Assembly (NCBI RefSeq): GCF_007860015.1
Contig: NZ_SJPS01000006.1
Span: forward strand, 1 to 64,000
Direction of reading: 5' to 3'
DNA from: Bythopirellula polymerisocia
Lineage (GTDB): Bacteria; Planctomycetota; Planctomycetia; Pirellulales; Lacipirellulaceae
Length of the DNA stretch: 64,000 nucleotides
The first letter of the stretch is position 1. The number at the start of each line of letters is the position of its first letter. This document shows, piece by piece, positions 8,662 to 17,771 of this stretch. The notes under the pieces are model-generated. The model saw only the letters and a program-made list of their open reading frames with translations, did no database searches and was not told the origin of the DNA. The position numbers and the translations under genes are program-made.

Positions 8662-9648
8662 CTAACGCACGGCGGCTGATGGGTTCGCGGTTGATGGAGG
8701 AGGCGTCTTGTCCGCAACCCGCGCCGCGGCGACCGCTTGTTGGGCGCTTAGTTTCTCGAAAACCAACGTCGTTTCGTCGCTCCAGTCGACAGCACCTGGT
8801 TTGAATTCGAATACGGTCGCGTCGATCGCGTCGGCGAAATGGACCTCGAAGATTTCGTATCGCACCAGCGGATCGGGGGCCGGTTTGAGGCCAGCGAGGG
8901 TCTCGGTGAGATAGGCATCGTCAGAGCGGCGGAATTCCGTCACGTAAGGGAACAGATTGCTCTGTCCCACCAGCACCAATACATGGTGGGGTAGCTGCTC
9001 CGGCCATGGGGCAGAATCCGGATTAGCGGCGTCGGACTCTGGGGACATGACTGCGAGTTGCTCTGGGCGCCATCTTCCAACGAGCGCGTTGACGGCCAGT
9101 CCATTGAGTTGCGTGGGGCGGGGGGAATCAAATTGGTATCTGGTCAGCAGTTCGGTGAGTAATTGGGATATCCCGCCCCGAAACTCTGCAGCGTCAAGGA
9201 GACTGGCTCGTTCAGTCAGATCGGAGGATAGTCGATTTGTATTGCGGAGACGATTTTGGAGATTGGTCACGTCGAGCCGATGGACCTGCCGACCGCTCGG
9301 CAGGTGGCGGTCTGTCCACAGATAGCGACCATCATACACCTGAACATAGCTAGCAGTTTCGCCGGCCACCTGCGTTTGCATTTCCCAGCGTGTCGTACGC
9401 TGGGGTCCAGCACCTTGCTGCCAAAAATGACCATGACCTAGCTGGGTTTCGCCCGCTAGCCGGGACTGATGCCGAAGCTTGGCGGAGACATTTGCCCGGC
9501 GTTCCATGGTCGCCAGAACCTCGGTCAGGAAGTCGTCTCCAGCACCCAGATTTACGCCAGCAGTTGACTGAGCATGTGCCGCCGTTGCTCCGCATGCCAG
9601 CATCAAGACGCTTATGAACAGGAAACCGCGGAGTGGTAAGCCACGCAA
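8662..9648 (-). CDS. Exported LolA-like protein, planctomycete type
   Basis: 328 residues from a TTG at 9648-9646. That start is preferred because AGGAAG lies six bases upstream and the product begins with a clean signal peptide (MRGLPLRGF..., cleavage after AHA, about residue 25). The ATG at 9759 would add 37 residues before the signal peptide and has no ribosome site. The body has features of the LolA/LppX fold: an RWEM strand, YVQVYDGRYLWT, and FEVHFADAIDATVFEF near the C-terminus. A role in lipid or lipoprotein carriage is possible but unproven. Convergent with pyk. Confidence 0.6.
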   Translation of the reverse strand: MRGLPLRGFLFISVLMLACGATAAHAQSTAGVNLGAGDDFLTEVLATMERRANVSAKLRHQSRLAGETQLGHGHFWQQGAGPQRTTRWEMQTQVAGETASYVQVYDGRYLWTDRHLPSGRQVHRLDVTNLQNRLRNTNRLSSDLTERASLLDAAEFRGGISQLLTELLTRYQFDSPRPTQLNGLAVNALVGRWRPEQLAVMSPESDAANPDSAPWPEQLPHHVLVLVGQSNLFPYVTEFRRSDDAYLTETLAGLKPAPDPLVRYEIFEVHFADAIDATVFEFKPGAVDWSDETTLVFEKLSAQQAVAAARVADKTPPPSTANPSAAVR

Positions 9649-10007
9649 AATAGACTTCCTTTGCTGGTTTTGACGGATTTGCCAAAGATTCGGGTCGCAA
9701 CGCGCCGACCAATAACCAACGGGAGAGTACCCGAACAACTCGCTAGGGAATTCTCGCATGGTTACGAAATTAGTTGGCTACAAGGACAAGCAACCGAGGT
9801 GAGCGGATTCTAATTGGACTCCGCCAGATCGGTCCACAGCAAACTCACAGCGGCCGTTGAAGTTCAGCGGTGCTAGCAGTGGGTGTGCTGAGGAATGCGA
9901 AGAGCCGCAGTACCAAACATATCGGAGCACGCAATGCCGCGGGCATTGGCAACTCCACAACCTCGAACGCTTTTACGCATGTTCGTGCGACCTGAGGGGG
10001 AATCGCG
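9649..10007. other. 359-bp gap between divergent genes
   Basis: If the upstream minus-strand gene really starts at 9648, this gap contains both promoters. Just before 10008 is a good ribosome site, GAGGGGG. No clear -35/-10 pair or repeat was seen. Confidence 0.4.
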
Positions 10008-11294
10008 ATGAAAAAACATTTGTTCCGATCAACGATTTGCCGTTCATTGACTTGCTTGTTGACAGCGCTGGGCACAGCGAACTGTTTGGCACAGCATCAT
10101 TTGGCCTACAACTTGCCACCTGCTCAGCGTTTGATGGAGCCAGGCCCCGGTGTGGGCGGACCTGGCCCTGGAGTGCTGATGCCATCCGCTGGTATGGGAG
10201 GAGGCGGATTTGCTGCCGGGGCCTCACCAGCAGGCTATATGGGGGGTGGCGCATGTCCTCCCATGGGTATGAGTGCTGGTGCGACCTCTCAGATTGCATT
10301 CCTCGGTGTCGAAGGGGGTGAAGTAGCTTGGGACATCAGCGGACAGCAACTGTTCGACTCCGTGCCCCTGGTGATGCCAGGACGGCAGAATTTCCCCCAG
10401 GGCGCCATCTATCGATTAAAGCTCACCAGCTTGGCTGGTCGGGAAGGAGTAGAACTGTATCCCACGCTGGAAGTCGCTCCGGTGACCCCACGCACGGATG
10501 CCTATTTGGCCCACTCGCCGATCCCTGTGCAATTCACAGACGAGGATCTCGATCAGGTTCTCAGCGGCAACTTTGTGACCAAAGTCATTTATCTACCTGA
10601 TCCTGAGTTTCAAGAATTAGCGCTCTCTGGTGTGGAAACCTTGGTCAGCACACGGCTTGATCCGGGTGTCGATCCGATTGCCGAGGCCGACCGCCGTGGT
10701 GCGATCCTGGCGATCTTGCGAATTGGTAATCTTGACCTGCAACTCGGCGGCAATCAGGGAATGGCCATGAATGATGGCGTCGAGCATGCCCAGTACACCG
10801 AAGGGGGTTCCTATTGCCCCGATGGTGGTCAGGGCTGCTACGGCGGAGGGCAGGGTGGCTATGGCGGAATGCCTGGTCCCCAGGGAATGTCCACTGCGGG
10901 CTTTGCTCCTCAGCCGGTACCTCCTCACATGGTGTCGGGCATGAGTACACCCCAATGGGGCATGCCAAGCGTTGGCACACCAATTGGGCTGCCTGGTCCA
11001 CCTCACATCCCACTGGGACACGAAGCAGGCCTCACTAGCCATGTTGTCAAGAACCACACTCGCGTTCGGATGCCACCGCCAGTCCATGATGTGAATATCA
11101 ATGTCAAGCAACGACCTGGAATGAATTACCCACGTCCTGTGAATCATGTGAATATTTCCGAAGTCAATCGCGCCGGATTCCGGGCCTGCGGTGGAACCGT
11201 GGCACCGGCTGTGCCATCAGCATTCAAACGGTTCTGCGCAGCGGTCACTGGTTGCAACGATGACTGCGAATGTGTTGATGATTCTTGCCAGTAG
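10008..11294 (+). CDS. Secreted Gly/Pro/Met-rich protein with planctomycete-type conserved core
   Basis: 428 residues. Signal peptide to about residue 29 (cleavage after CLA). A low-complexity Gly/Pro/Met segment (about 45-90) precedes a conserved core (about 95-245) containing the pattern YRLKLTS..VELYPTLEV and VTKVIYLPDP. The C-terminal third is again Gly/Pro/Met-rich and ends in a Cys-rich tail (CNDDCECVDDSC). The core aligns by eye with the next gene's product, so the two are paralogues. No enzyme motif seen. Strong ribosome site. First gene of a three-gene co-directional group. Confidence 0.75.
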   Translation: MKKHLFRSTICRSLTCLLTALGTANCLAQHHLAYNLPPAQRLMEPGPGVGGPGPGVLMPSAGMGGGGFAAGASPAGYMGGGACPPMGMSAGATSQIAFLGVEGGEVAWDISGQQLFDSVPLVMPGRQNFPQGAIYRLKLTSLAGREGVELYPTLEVAPVTPRTDAYLAHSPIPVQFTDEDLDQVLSGNFVTKVIYLPDPEFQELALSGVETLVSTRLDPGVDPIAEADRRGAILAILRIGNLDLQLGGNQGMAMNDGVEHAQYTEGGSYCPDGGQGCYGGGQGGYGGMPGPQGMSTAGFAPQPVPPHMVSGMSTPQWGMPSVGTPIGLPGPPHIPLGHEAGLTSHVVKNHTRVRMPPPVHDVNINVKQRPGMNYPRPVNHVNISEVNRAGFRACGGTVAPAVPSAFKRFCAAVTGCNDDCECVDDSCQ

Positions 11295-11338
11295 GATGTG
11301 TGGGTGGCAAAGGGTGAAGATTTGGCAAGTTTGAGAAC

Positions 11339-11381
11339 GTCACAAACTACTAAACACCAACCTCTTACGACTAATATTTTT
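11339..11381 (+). repeat. Degenerate 7-bp array in gene leader
   Basis: Heptamers CACAAAC, TACTAAA, CACCAAC, CTCTTAC, GACTAAT run up to a short T tract and the ATG at 11382. The stretch is almost free of G on the coding strand and contains no Shine-Dalgarno sequence. Confidence 0.6.
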
Positions 11382-12173
11382 ATGACAGCGGACCGCACAG
11401 CTCGGCAATGCGACTTCGGTCGCATGTTGGTCGCAGGCAAAATGCTGCTTGCAGCAATGGTTTGGCTATCGTCTGGCACCTGGGTGTCGGCGGCAGAAAA
11501 ATCAGCGCATTGGCACCATGCAGGTGCCATGCCTCCGGGAGCGATTGGTCGCCAGCGACTGCTGAGAGGCGGTGCGTTGTCAGGTGCCTGTCAGCCGGTG
11601 GAGATTCGTGCCCCTCATGGAGCTCGAATCGCACCGGCGGCAGGGACCAGTTTTCTTGAAGGAGCTCCAGATCGGCTGCTTGTCGGTCTGGCGATCGGAC
11701 CGGTCTATCGGTTTCGTGTCACCGAGATTCCTGAGCATCCAGGGCTAGAGGTCTTTCCCTCGGTGGAAATGATTGACCGCTTGTATCCGCCACCAGGACA
11801 GGCTCTCCGGTTTCCTGTGCCGATTGAATTGACACTCGACGAATTGCTGCAGGCTGCCGAGGGTCGCTTTATCACACGAGTGATCTACCTGGAAGACCCG
11901 TTGCTCGCACCGGCAATTGCTCGCGATGGGGAACAACTTCCGTGGGTGGAAGCGCGTCCCGGCGACGACCCGTTGGTGATGGCTGATCACCTTGGACGTC
12001 CACTGGCAATATTGCGCATGGGAGGGCGTGTCCCAGAAAATTCGATGTCCGACGCAGGATTCACATATGGTTCGCCGCAAGCGATCGTGCTGGATCAACC
12101 ACCCGTTGAATTCGATCACGGTGCCGAGGAAACGTTGATCGTTCCCGAGGCCGATGTCCAACCCCTTCCCTGA
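11382..12173 (+). CDS. Secreted protein, paralogue of the preceding gene's core
   Basis: 263 residues from ATG 11382, picked because it opens just before a signal peptide (LLAAMVWLSSGTWVSAAE). An upstream in-frame start would translate the repeat leader and is unlikely. The core (about 75-210) matches the neighbour: YRFRVTEIPEHPGLEVFP against YRLKLTSLAGREGVELYP, and FITRVIYLEDP against FVTKVIYLPDP. It lacks the Gly/Pro/Met-rich extensions. Function unknown; likely cell-surface or periplasmic. Leader consists of degenerate heptamers with no ribosome site. Confidence 0.7.
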   Translation: MTADRTARQCDFGRMLVAGKMLLAAMVWLSSGTWVSAAEKSAHWHHAGAMPPGAIGRQRLLRGGALSGACQPVEIRAPHGARIAPAAGTSFLEGAPDRLLVGLAIGPVYRFRVTEIPEHPGLEVFPSVEMIDRLYPPPGQALRFPVPIELTLDELLQAAEGRFITRVIYLEDPLLAPAIARDGEQLPWVEARPGDDPLVMADHLGRPLAILRMGGRVPENSMSDAGFTYGSPQAIVLDQPPVEFDHGAEETLIVPEADVQPLP

Positions 12174-12185
12174 AAAACAAACGCC

Positions 12186-13436
12186 GTGCAACCATCTGCC
12201 CACTACTATTCGACAACTCCCGATTCAGGGCGACCACCCGTGTGGTTCCGCTACATCGTCGTCGCGTTTGTGGTCTTGATTCTATGTTCCTGTCGGGCGA
12301 TAGGACCACAGGGGCAAGTGGGATCGTATAGACAACCTGGTCCAGAGGCGAATCCCTTCGCGGCTGCACAGCCGCAGCGACAAGTCATGCCGGTGGTCTA
12401 TCACCAGGATCAACATCTTCCTCCGCCCATTGAGCGACAAGCCGAGTATGCTGCCGGGATTCGCCCCGCCCAGTGCCAAATGCCGGGGTGTTCATGCTGC
12501 AATGGCTGCGGTGATTGTGGGATCGTGGGCCCCCGCGACGAATACCTGTGTGATGGCGGGGATTCCCGCCTGCCAGCAGGCGTGAAAGCAGACTGGGAAA
12601 TCGTGGGCCTCGAACAGGAAGACACCGTGGCACACTACGACACGGTCGATGGCCGCACAATTATCACGCCCAGCAATCGGGTCTGCATTTATGCCCCCAG
12701 GTTTGGCGTGGTACGCCGCGTGATCGATCTGCACGAGTATGCCCGCTACGATGCGGCAATCGGTTACGGTCAGGCTACGGCACTGGCTAAGATCGATGAA
12801 CGCGAGCGACCTGCTCACTCGATCAACAAGCTAGAACCAACCATCAATCGGGTACAAGATCCTGCCAGCTTGCTGCGAGAACGCCAGCAGCTTGGCGAGC
12901 TAGGTCGCGAAGAGCGACTGGCCGCAGAGATTGGTACCCTTTCACCGTATTGCGACCTGCAGGTCGTCAAGGCTGGTATCTTTGTTGGGGACGAAAAGGT
13001 AAAAATCGCTCGCTCAAGCCTGGCCGCGATCACTTGGACTGGCGACCAGTCTCCACAAATCACTGTTGATAGTCGCAACGCCGTGGCAGCAGTTAGCGAT
13101 CGTCAGCCCGGCGTGATCTACCACCTTGAAGAACCCAACAAGCCTTGCCTACGTCTGATTAAGTTGGCCTCCTGTGGCTCGGCCAAGCAAGGCGAAATCG
13201 TCGAATTCACTTTGCGGCTCGACAACGTCGGCAACCGCGAGATGGGTAATGTCACGGTCGTTGACAATCTCACGACTCGGTTGGAGTATGTTCCCGACAG
13301 TGCCAAGGCGAGTGTTGCTGCCGACTTCTCAACCGAGCCCAATTCTGGTGGCTCAGAAGTCCTGCGTTGGGAGATCAAAGAACCTCTCGAAGCCGGCGCC
13401 GGTTGCATCTTGCAGTTCAAGTGCAAAGTGCTGTGA
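12186..13436 (+). CDS. Lipoprotein with C-terminal DUF11-like repeat
   Basis: 416 residues, starting at GTG 12186, 12 bases after the preceding stop. A membrane segment at about 24-36 ends in ILCSC, a plausible lipobox. A Cys-rich patch (CQMPGCSCCNGCGDCG, about 97-112) follows. The C-terminal 100 residues fit a DUF11/CARDB-like beta-sandwich: KLASCGSAKQGEIVEFT, LRLDNVGNREMG, VTVVDNLTTRLEYV. Such domains are found in surface and cell-wall proteins of planctomycetes. Third member of the secreted operon; a structural role is inferred. Confidence 0.7.
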   Translation: MQPSAHYYSTTPDSGRPPVWFRYIVVAFVVLILCSCRAIGPQGQVGSYRQPGPEANPFAAAQPQRQVMPVVYHQDQHLPPPIERQAEYAAGIRPAQCQMPGCSCCNGCGDCGIVGPRDEYLCDGGDSRLPAGVKADWEIVGLEQEDTVAHYDTVDGRTIITPSNRVCIYAPRFGVVRRVIDLHEYARYDAAIGYGQATALAKIDERERPAHSINKLEPTINRVQDPASLLRERQQLGELGREERLAAEIGTLSPYCDLQVVKAGIFVGDEKVKIARSSLAAITWTGDQSPQITVDSRNAVAAVSDRQPGVIYHLEEPNKPCLRLIKLASCGSAKQGEIVEFTLRLDNVGNREMGNVTVVDNLTTRLEYVPDSAKASVAADFSTEPNSGGSEVLRWEIKEPLEAGAGCILQFKCKVL

Positions 13437-13587
13437 GAGTCGTCAATCGAACGGACTCGATCTCTAAGTGGGAGAGTCACGTCTATATTTTTTCCCCAGC
13501 GACGAAGCACGTCGGACAAAGGGTGTCGATGCGTGAACATGAACAACATTATGAGAAATGCGAACGCCAAAGAAACGATTCTTTGAG

Positions 13588-14931
13588 TCAACCCATCGGC
13601 TTCTGCGGGGGTAGTGTCAGTGATTCGGTACCAGGCAGCCACAATCTCGTGGTCAAAAACACACCAACGAAAAAGAGCATAAGAAAAGGGGTCAGCACTG
13701 GGAGCCAATTCCTCCTCTTATACCAAGGCAACTGCGGCACATAGGGCCATGATTCCCACAAGCAGGTTAGCAGTGAGAGAATCCCTGCGCATGTCGTCAA
13801 ACCAACGACATTGGTCCAACTGATCTCTCGCTGGAGAGTAACTTTCATTATGGCCAGCAGAAGAAATACGCCAGCGAAAAAGTAGCTGGCAAAACTTTTC
13901 CAAGTCAGCCAGGATTGCTCGAGTCCCTGCTCGACTGCAACACTTTCTCTAGCAATGGCTGAAGAAGAAGCGATGCCCCTCAGATCGGTTTTGACATCGC
14001 TGGCATGCTGGTAGCGTTTGTCCGGCTCGCGCTCCAAACTCCGCAAGACGACTTCGTCAAGTCGGACGTCAATTTGAACTCTCCTGGATGGAGGTTCAAA
14101 CCTTCCCATGGGGACTTCACCTGTTAGCATTTCATAGAACACAACACCCAGGGAATAGATATCTGCCCGATGATCGACCGCGTGTGTCCCCTTAATTTGC
14201 TCCGGGGCCATGTAGTTGACCGTGCCCATCACTTGGTGCGTGCCGGTAAGCCTGGTTTCTGGCTGTTCATCACTCAGCAGTTTCGAGAGGCCGAAATCGG
14301 CAATCTTTACGTTGCCATTCTTGTCAAGCAAGATGTTTTCTGGCTTGATATCTCGATGAACTACGCCTAGCCCATGGGCATACTGCAGTGCGTCGCACAC
14401 TTGGGGGACGATCGCTAATGCCTCGTCGGGCTGGAGTTCACCAGTCTGGATAGTTTGTCGTAGATTTGCTCCCTCGACATACTCCATGATCAGATAAAAC
14501 AGATCGTTGGTGACGCCGAAGTCGTGGATGGCAACGATATTGGGGTGGCTAAGTCGGGCCATAGCCCGCGCCTCTCGAGCAAACCGTTCAGCAAACGCAG
14601 GGTCGGCACCAAACTCAGGAGAAAGTATTTTCACGGCCACAATCCGATCAAGCCCAGGCTGTCGCGCTTTGTAAACGGCCCCCATGCCCCCTCGACCTAG
14701 AAGTTCCAGGATTTCCAACTGCGGAAAGTGCTCATTCAACTGCGAAGGCTCGGGTGGCACAAAGCCCTTGGCTGAAGTTCCGTCCCCTGCTGGCGAATAG
14801 GTCTCGGTTCGTTGCTGCCCTCCTTCGGAGCCCACGAGTCCGGCTGCCATGAGGCAACTTGGACATAGCCCCCCTGGAGAGAGGCTTGGGACGTGTTTTC
14901 CGCATCGGGGACAAACCGGTGAATTGGACAT
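13588..14931 (-). CDS. Transmembrane Ser/Thr protein kinase with zinc ribbon
   Basis: 447 residues. N-terminal zinc ribbon (Cys7, Cys10, Cys23, Cys26), then a Hanks-type kinase domain (about 70-330): glycine loop GRGGMGAVYKA, ATP-binding Lys101, HRDIKPEN at 192-199, DFG at 212-214, and APEQ. Three or four hydrophobic helices follow from about 345, so the kinase domain is cytoplasmic and the C-terminus is membrane-embedded. No extracellular sensor is seen. It lies just downstream of an ECF sigma factor gene on the same strand, an association well known in planctomycetes that suggests signalling coupling. Confidence 0.93.
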   Translation of the reverse strand: MSNSPVCPRCGKHVPSLSPGGLCPSCLMAAGLVGSEGGQQRTETYSPAGDGTSAKGFVPPEPSQLNEHFPQLEILELLGRGGMGAVYKARQPGLDRIVAVKILSPEFGADPAFAERFAREARAMARLSHPNIVAIHDFGVTNDLFYLIMEYVEGANLRQTIQTGELQPDEALAIVPQVCDALQYAHGLGVVHRDIKPENILLDKNGNVKIADFGLSKLLSDEQPETRLTGTHQVMGTVNYMAPEQIKGTHAVDHRADIYSLGVVFYEMLTGEVPMGRFEPPSRRVQIDVRLDEVVLRSLEREPDKRYQHASDVKTDLRGIASSSAIARESVAVEQGLEQSWLTWKSFASYFFAGVFLLLAIMKVTLQREISWTNVVGLTTCAGILSLLTCLWESWPYVPQLPWYKRRNWLPVLTPFLMLFFVGVFLTTRLWLPGTESLTLPPQKPMG

Positions 14932-15010
14932 CGTTAAGGTCTTCCTAAGTGAATTGGTTCTATAGACCTCTAACGAATAACACGATCCAAGGTTACAGGT
15001 TTTCCCTCAA

Positions 15011-15754
15011 TTACTGTGAAAGCACGGAAAACAGGTACTGAATTTCTTCGTCTACTTCCTCCGAGCCAGCCAGTGTTTGGGCAATTCCGGTTCGGAGTGC
15101 CTCCCGATATCGCTGACGAAGGCGATGGACGGCAACCTTGGCAGCCCCTGGCGTGACCCCCAGTTTATTGGCAGATTCAACAAGAGTGCCTTCAGATTCT
15201 CGCCCAACAAGGAAATCCTTAAAGACTTCGAATTGCTGCTCCTGGCCACGTTTTTTGTAATCGACACGCAACGAGTCAAGTACCGAATCTAGTAATTGCA
15301 GTGCCCACTTCCTTTCAAAGAGTGACTCGGGTGTCTCATTGTTTGTCGGCTCGACGGACAGGCGCGCCTCTTCAGAGTCAAAATCGAGTGAAAAATGCAA
15401 CCGATCTCCACCTCGCTTGAGTGCTCGATCGTGCTGACGTTCGTTTGCTATAAAGTGCTTAAAGGATGTAAGCAGGAACGATCGAAATCGACCCCGTTCA
15501 TGGTCTGCCGCTGCAATTGTGTGTTTCTCCAAGACGCTTACAAAAAAAGCTTGTGTGTACTCTTGGGCCTGATTAGCATCCGACATTCTGCGGCGGGCAT
15601 ATGCATACAGAGGCGGCCAGTAGCGCTGGCACAAACTTGAGAGTGCATCTCGCGCCGCGGAAGAGTCTTGACTTCCCGCGGCGGCAACAATGCTCCACTG
15701 AGTTGTTGCGAATTCAATGGAATGATTTCCATCGTGAGGAGTTGGAAATGTCAT
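15011..15754 (-). CDS. ECF-type RNA polymerase sigma factor, planctomycete class
   Basis: 247 residues. Sigma region 2 spans about 40-100 (YWPPLYAYARRR, FFVSVLEK, GRFRSFLLTSFKHFIANE) and region 4 about 165-225 (LGVTPGAAKVAVHRLRQRYREAL). The opening TTQWSIV is typical of the large planctomycete ECF group associated with Ser/Thr kinases. No anti-sigma gene is adjacent; the kinase gene at 13588-14931 follows 79 bases downstream. Its target promoters cannot be seen from here. Confidence 0.9.
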   Translation of the reverse strand: MTFPTPHDGNHSIEFATTQWSIVAAAGSQDSSAARDALSSLCQRYWPPLYAYARRRMSDANQAQEYTQAFFVSVLEKHTIAAADHERGRFRSFLLTSFKHFIANERQHDRALKRGGDRLHFSLDFDSEEARLSVEPTNNETPESLFERKWALQLLDSVLDSLRVDYKKRGQEQQFEVFKDFLVGRESEGTLVESANKLGVTPGAAKVAVHRLRQRYREALRTGIAQTLAGSEEVDEEIQYLFSVLSQ

Positions 15755-15819
15755 CGGAGTGCACTGAATCCTGACTGACGATTGCTCTCAGACGTCCAGA
15801 TTACAATCAACAACCTCTT

Positions 15820-16413
15820 TCAACCTTCCAGTGTCCCCTTGGTGCTGGGCACGCCTGGCATGCATGGGTCGGACTCCACGGCCATTCTCATAGCTCGGGC
15901 TGTCGCCTTGAAAATCGCCTCAGCAATATGGTGGCTGTTGCGACCATAGTGCAGCAACACATGCAGGTTGCAAAGTGCATTCGCAGAGACCGACTGCCAG
16001 AAGTCTTCGAGTAACTCGCTATCAAAGTCGCCAATCTTGGCCGCCGGCACCGATGCGCGATAGGCCAACACGCTTCGACCACTAAAGTCGACCGCCACGG
16101 TTACTAAAGTCTCTTCCATCGGCAACGTGAAATGACCATAACGGCGAATTCCTGCCTTGTTGCCTAACGCCTCGCGCAAGGCGAGGCCAAGGCAAATGCC
16201 GGTGTCTTCGACGGTGTGATGCTGGTCGACGTGCAGGTCTCCCTCAGATTTGAGCTTCAGGTCGAACGCTCCATGCTTGGTGAAAAGGTCGAGCATGTGA
16301 TCGAGAAAGCCGACACCGGTCTGGACGTCAGCAACGCCTGAGCCATCGAGACATAGATCGATCTTGATCTTCGTTTCGTTCGTTTTTCGTTCCAGACTTC
16401 CGCTGCGTGCCAT
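15820..16413 (-). CDS. hisB: Imidazoleglycerol-phosphate dehydratase
   Basis: 197 residues, the usual length for the single-function enzyme of histidine biosynthesis. It dehydrates imidazole glycerol phosphate to imidazole acetol phosphate. Manganese-binding motifs are intact: GFLDHML (34-40), DQHHTVED (63-70) and [12 protein letters not shown] near 155-166. No other his gene is adjacent, so the pathway is dispersed. No histidinol-phosphatase domain is fused. Confidence 0.96.
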   Translation of the reverse strand: MARSGSLERKTNETKIKIDLCLDGSGVADVQTGVGFLDHMLDLFTKHGAFDLKLKSEGDLHVDQHHTVEDTGICLGLALREALGNKAGIRRYGHFTLPMEETLVTVAVDFSGRSVLAYRASVPAAKIGDFDSELLEDFWQSVSANALCNLHVLLHYGRNSHHIAEAIFKATARAMRMAVESDPCMPGVPSTKGTLEG

Positions 16414-16632
16414 AGTGACTCACACATTGCTTCTAGTTCTCGATAGCCGCGACCCAACTTAGTCGCAGGTGCCTGACTTCCATCTTATCACGGACCACCC
16501 TGCAAGGGGACGGGTTCGAAGGCCGCGAATCCCCGAGAGAAACGCCGATTTGGCGGTTTGTCCCCCTGACTGTTATAATCGATTTCGCCGGCGCTGGCCG
16601 ACACTCATTGCTAATCCTTGGAGGGTATTTCG

Positions 16633-16854
16633 ATGGCACCTATGAAACGCCCGGTGCAACCTGAGCACCACCACCCCTTTGAGAATAGTCACTCGCTTAC
16701 GCACCTGGCTCACCGCTGGCATGTACCCCGCCGCAAGATTCGCGACCTGCTCAAATCGGGAACTTTGCCGTTTGTCGATTTAGAAGGGCAGTTGCGGGTT
16801 CCTGATCCTGCGGTGCAGGCATTTGAGAGCCATCAGCGACAGCACTTGGAATGA
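16633..16854 (+). CDS. Small HTH / excisionase-like DNA-binding protein
   Basis: 73 residues from ATG 16633 with GGAGG upstream. Residues about 22-60 (THLAHRWHVPRRKIRDLLKSGTLPF as a pattern of hydrophobic positions) fit a MerR/excisionase-like winged helix of the helix_turn_helix_17 kind. Such small proteins are often conserved as single genes in planctomycetes; the target is unknown. It is convergent with rsmA, only 11 bases apart. Confidence 0.7.
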   Translation: MAPMKRPVQPEHHHPFENSHSLTHLAHRWHVPRRKIRDLLKSGTLPFVDLEGQLRVPDPAVQAFESHQRQHLE

Positions 16855-16865
16855 ACTGGTGTTCT

Positions 16866-17771
16866 TTATAAGGTCCAACCAGGTGCTCGCGCTCTAACCA
16901 GCTCAGTTAACTTGAGTAGCGTTGGCACGTCGAGTTGCTCGGTACGAGCTTCTTCGGAGAGTTGCATTTCGGCGAGAATCTCATCCACTTCGGTCTTGGA
17001 GAGGTGATGTTTAAGCGCCGCCACGACATTGGCGCGGAGGAATTTTCGGCGGTGGATGAAGATTGCCTTGACAAATTGGTGGAAAAATCGCAAGTCGGGG
17101 ACACTGTTGCGCTTGACAGGATCAACTACGATTCGCACGATGGCCGAGTCGACCTTGGGCATTGGCCAGAATACGGTTGGTGGCATGAGTCGCACGATTT
17201 CTGCATCGGCCTGGCACTGCATCCACACACTTAGCGCACCGTAGTCCCTGCTCCACGGTTGGGCCACGATGCGGTCGCCCAGTTCTTTCTGGATGGTGGC
17301 CACCATCGTGTGGGGCACATGTTCGCACAACAAGAGATTGCTCAGCACTGGGGTCGCAATGTTGTAGGGCAGATTGGCCACCAGCTTGAAGCGGCTGTCA
17401 GGGGCTTCGGCCAGTCTTTCGCCCACTGCTTCCATCACGCGACTGTCAAAATGATTCTTATTCTTAAGGGCATCGATATGGAGCATCGTCACATGCGGGT
17501 AGTCGATGAGATGTTCGCTAGCGAGTTCAAACAGATGGCCATCGATCTCGACCGTGATCACAGCCGCAGCCTTCTCCGCCATCAGCGTCGTCAAGGCTCC
17601 GGTGCCCGTGCCAACCTCCAACACCACGTCCTGATTTGTAAGGTCGGCCGCGTCGATGATCACACGGTGGAGATTCAGATCGATGAGAAAATTCTGTCCG
17701 TGCCGCGTCGCGGGGGATATCCCCATCTCGCGGAAGCGATTCATCAAAAAGGTCTTAGTCTGGCGGCTCAT
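16866..17771 (-). CDS. rsmA: 16S rRNA (adenine1518/1519-N6)-dimethyltransferase
   Basis: 301 residues. Dimethylates two adjacent adenosines near the 3' end of 16S rRNA during 30S maturation. Motifs: GQNFLID (25-31), SAM-binding EVGTGTGALT (about 52-61), catalytic NLPYNIATP (about 139-147), and the C-terminal RNA-binding domain with RRKFLRAN. The start ATG has no Shine-Dalgarno site; instead it is preceded directly by a 75-base stretch of heptamers without G on the coding strand. Confidence 0.96.
   Translation of the reverse strand: MSRQTKTFLMNRFREMGISPATRHGQNFLIDLNLHRVIIDAADLTNQDVVLEVGTGTGALTTLMAEKAAAVITVEIDGHLFELASEHLIDYPHVTMLHIDALKNKNHFDSRVMEAVGERLAEAPDSRFKLVANLPYNIATPVLSNLLLCEHVPHTMVATIQKELGDRIVAQPWSRDYGALSVWMQCQADAEIVRLMPPTVFWPMPKVDSAIVRIVVDPVKRNSVPDLRFFHQFVKAIFIHRRKFLRANVVAALKHHLSKTEVDEILAEMQLSEEARTEQLDVPTLLKLTELVRARAPGWTL

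Noticed and set aside
10617-11147. 176-codon minus-strand frame inside the Gly/Pro/Met-rich gene
   Set aside because: Shadow frame caused by low-complexity composition.
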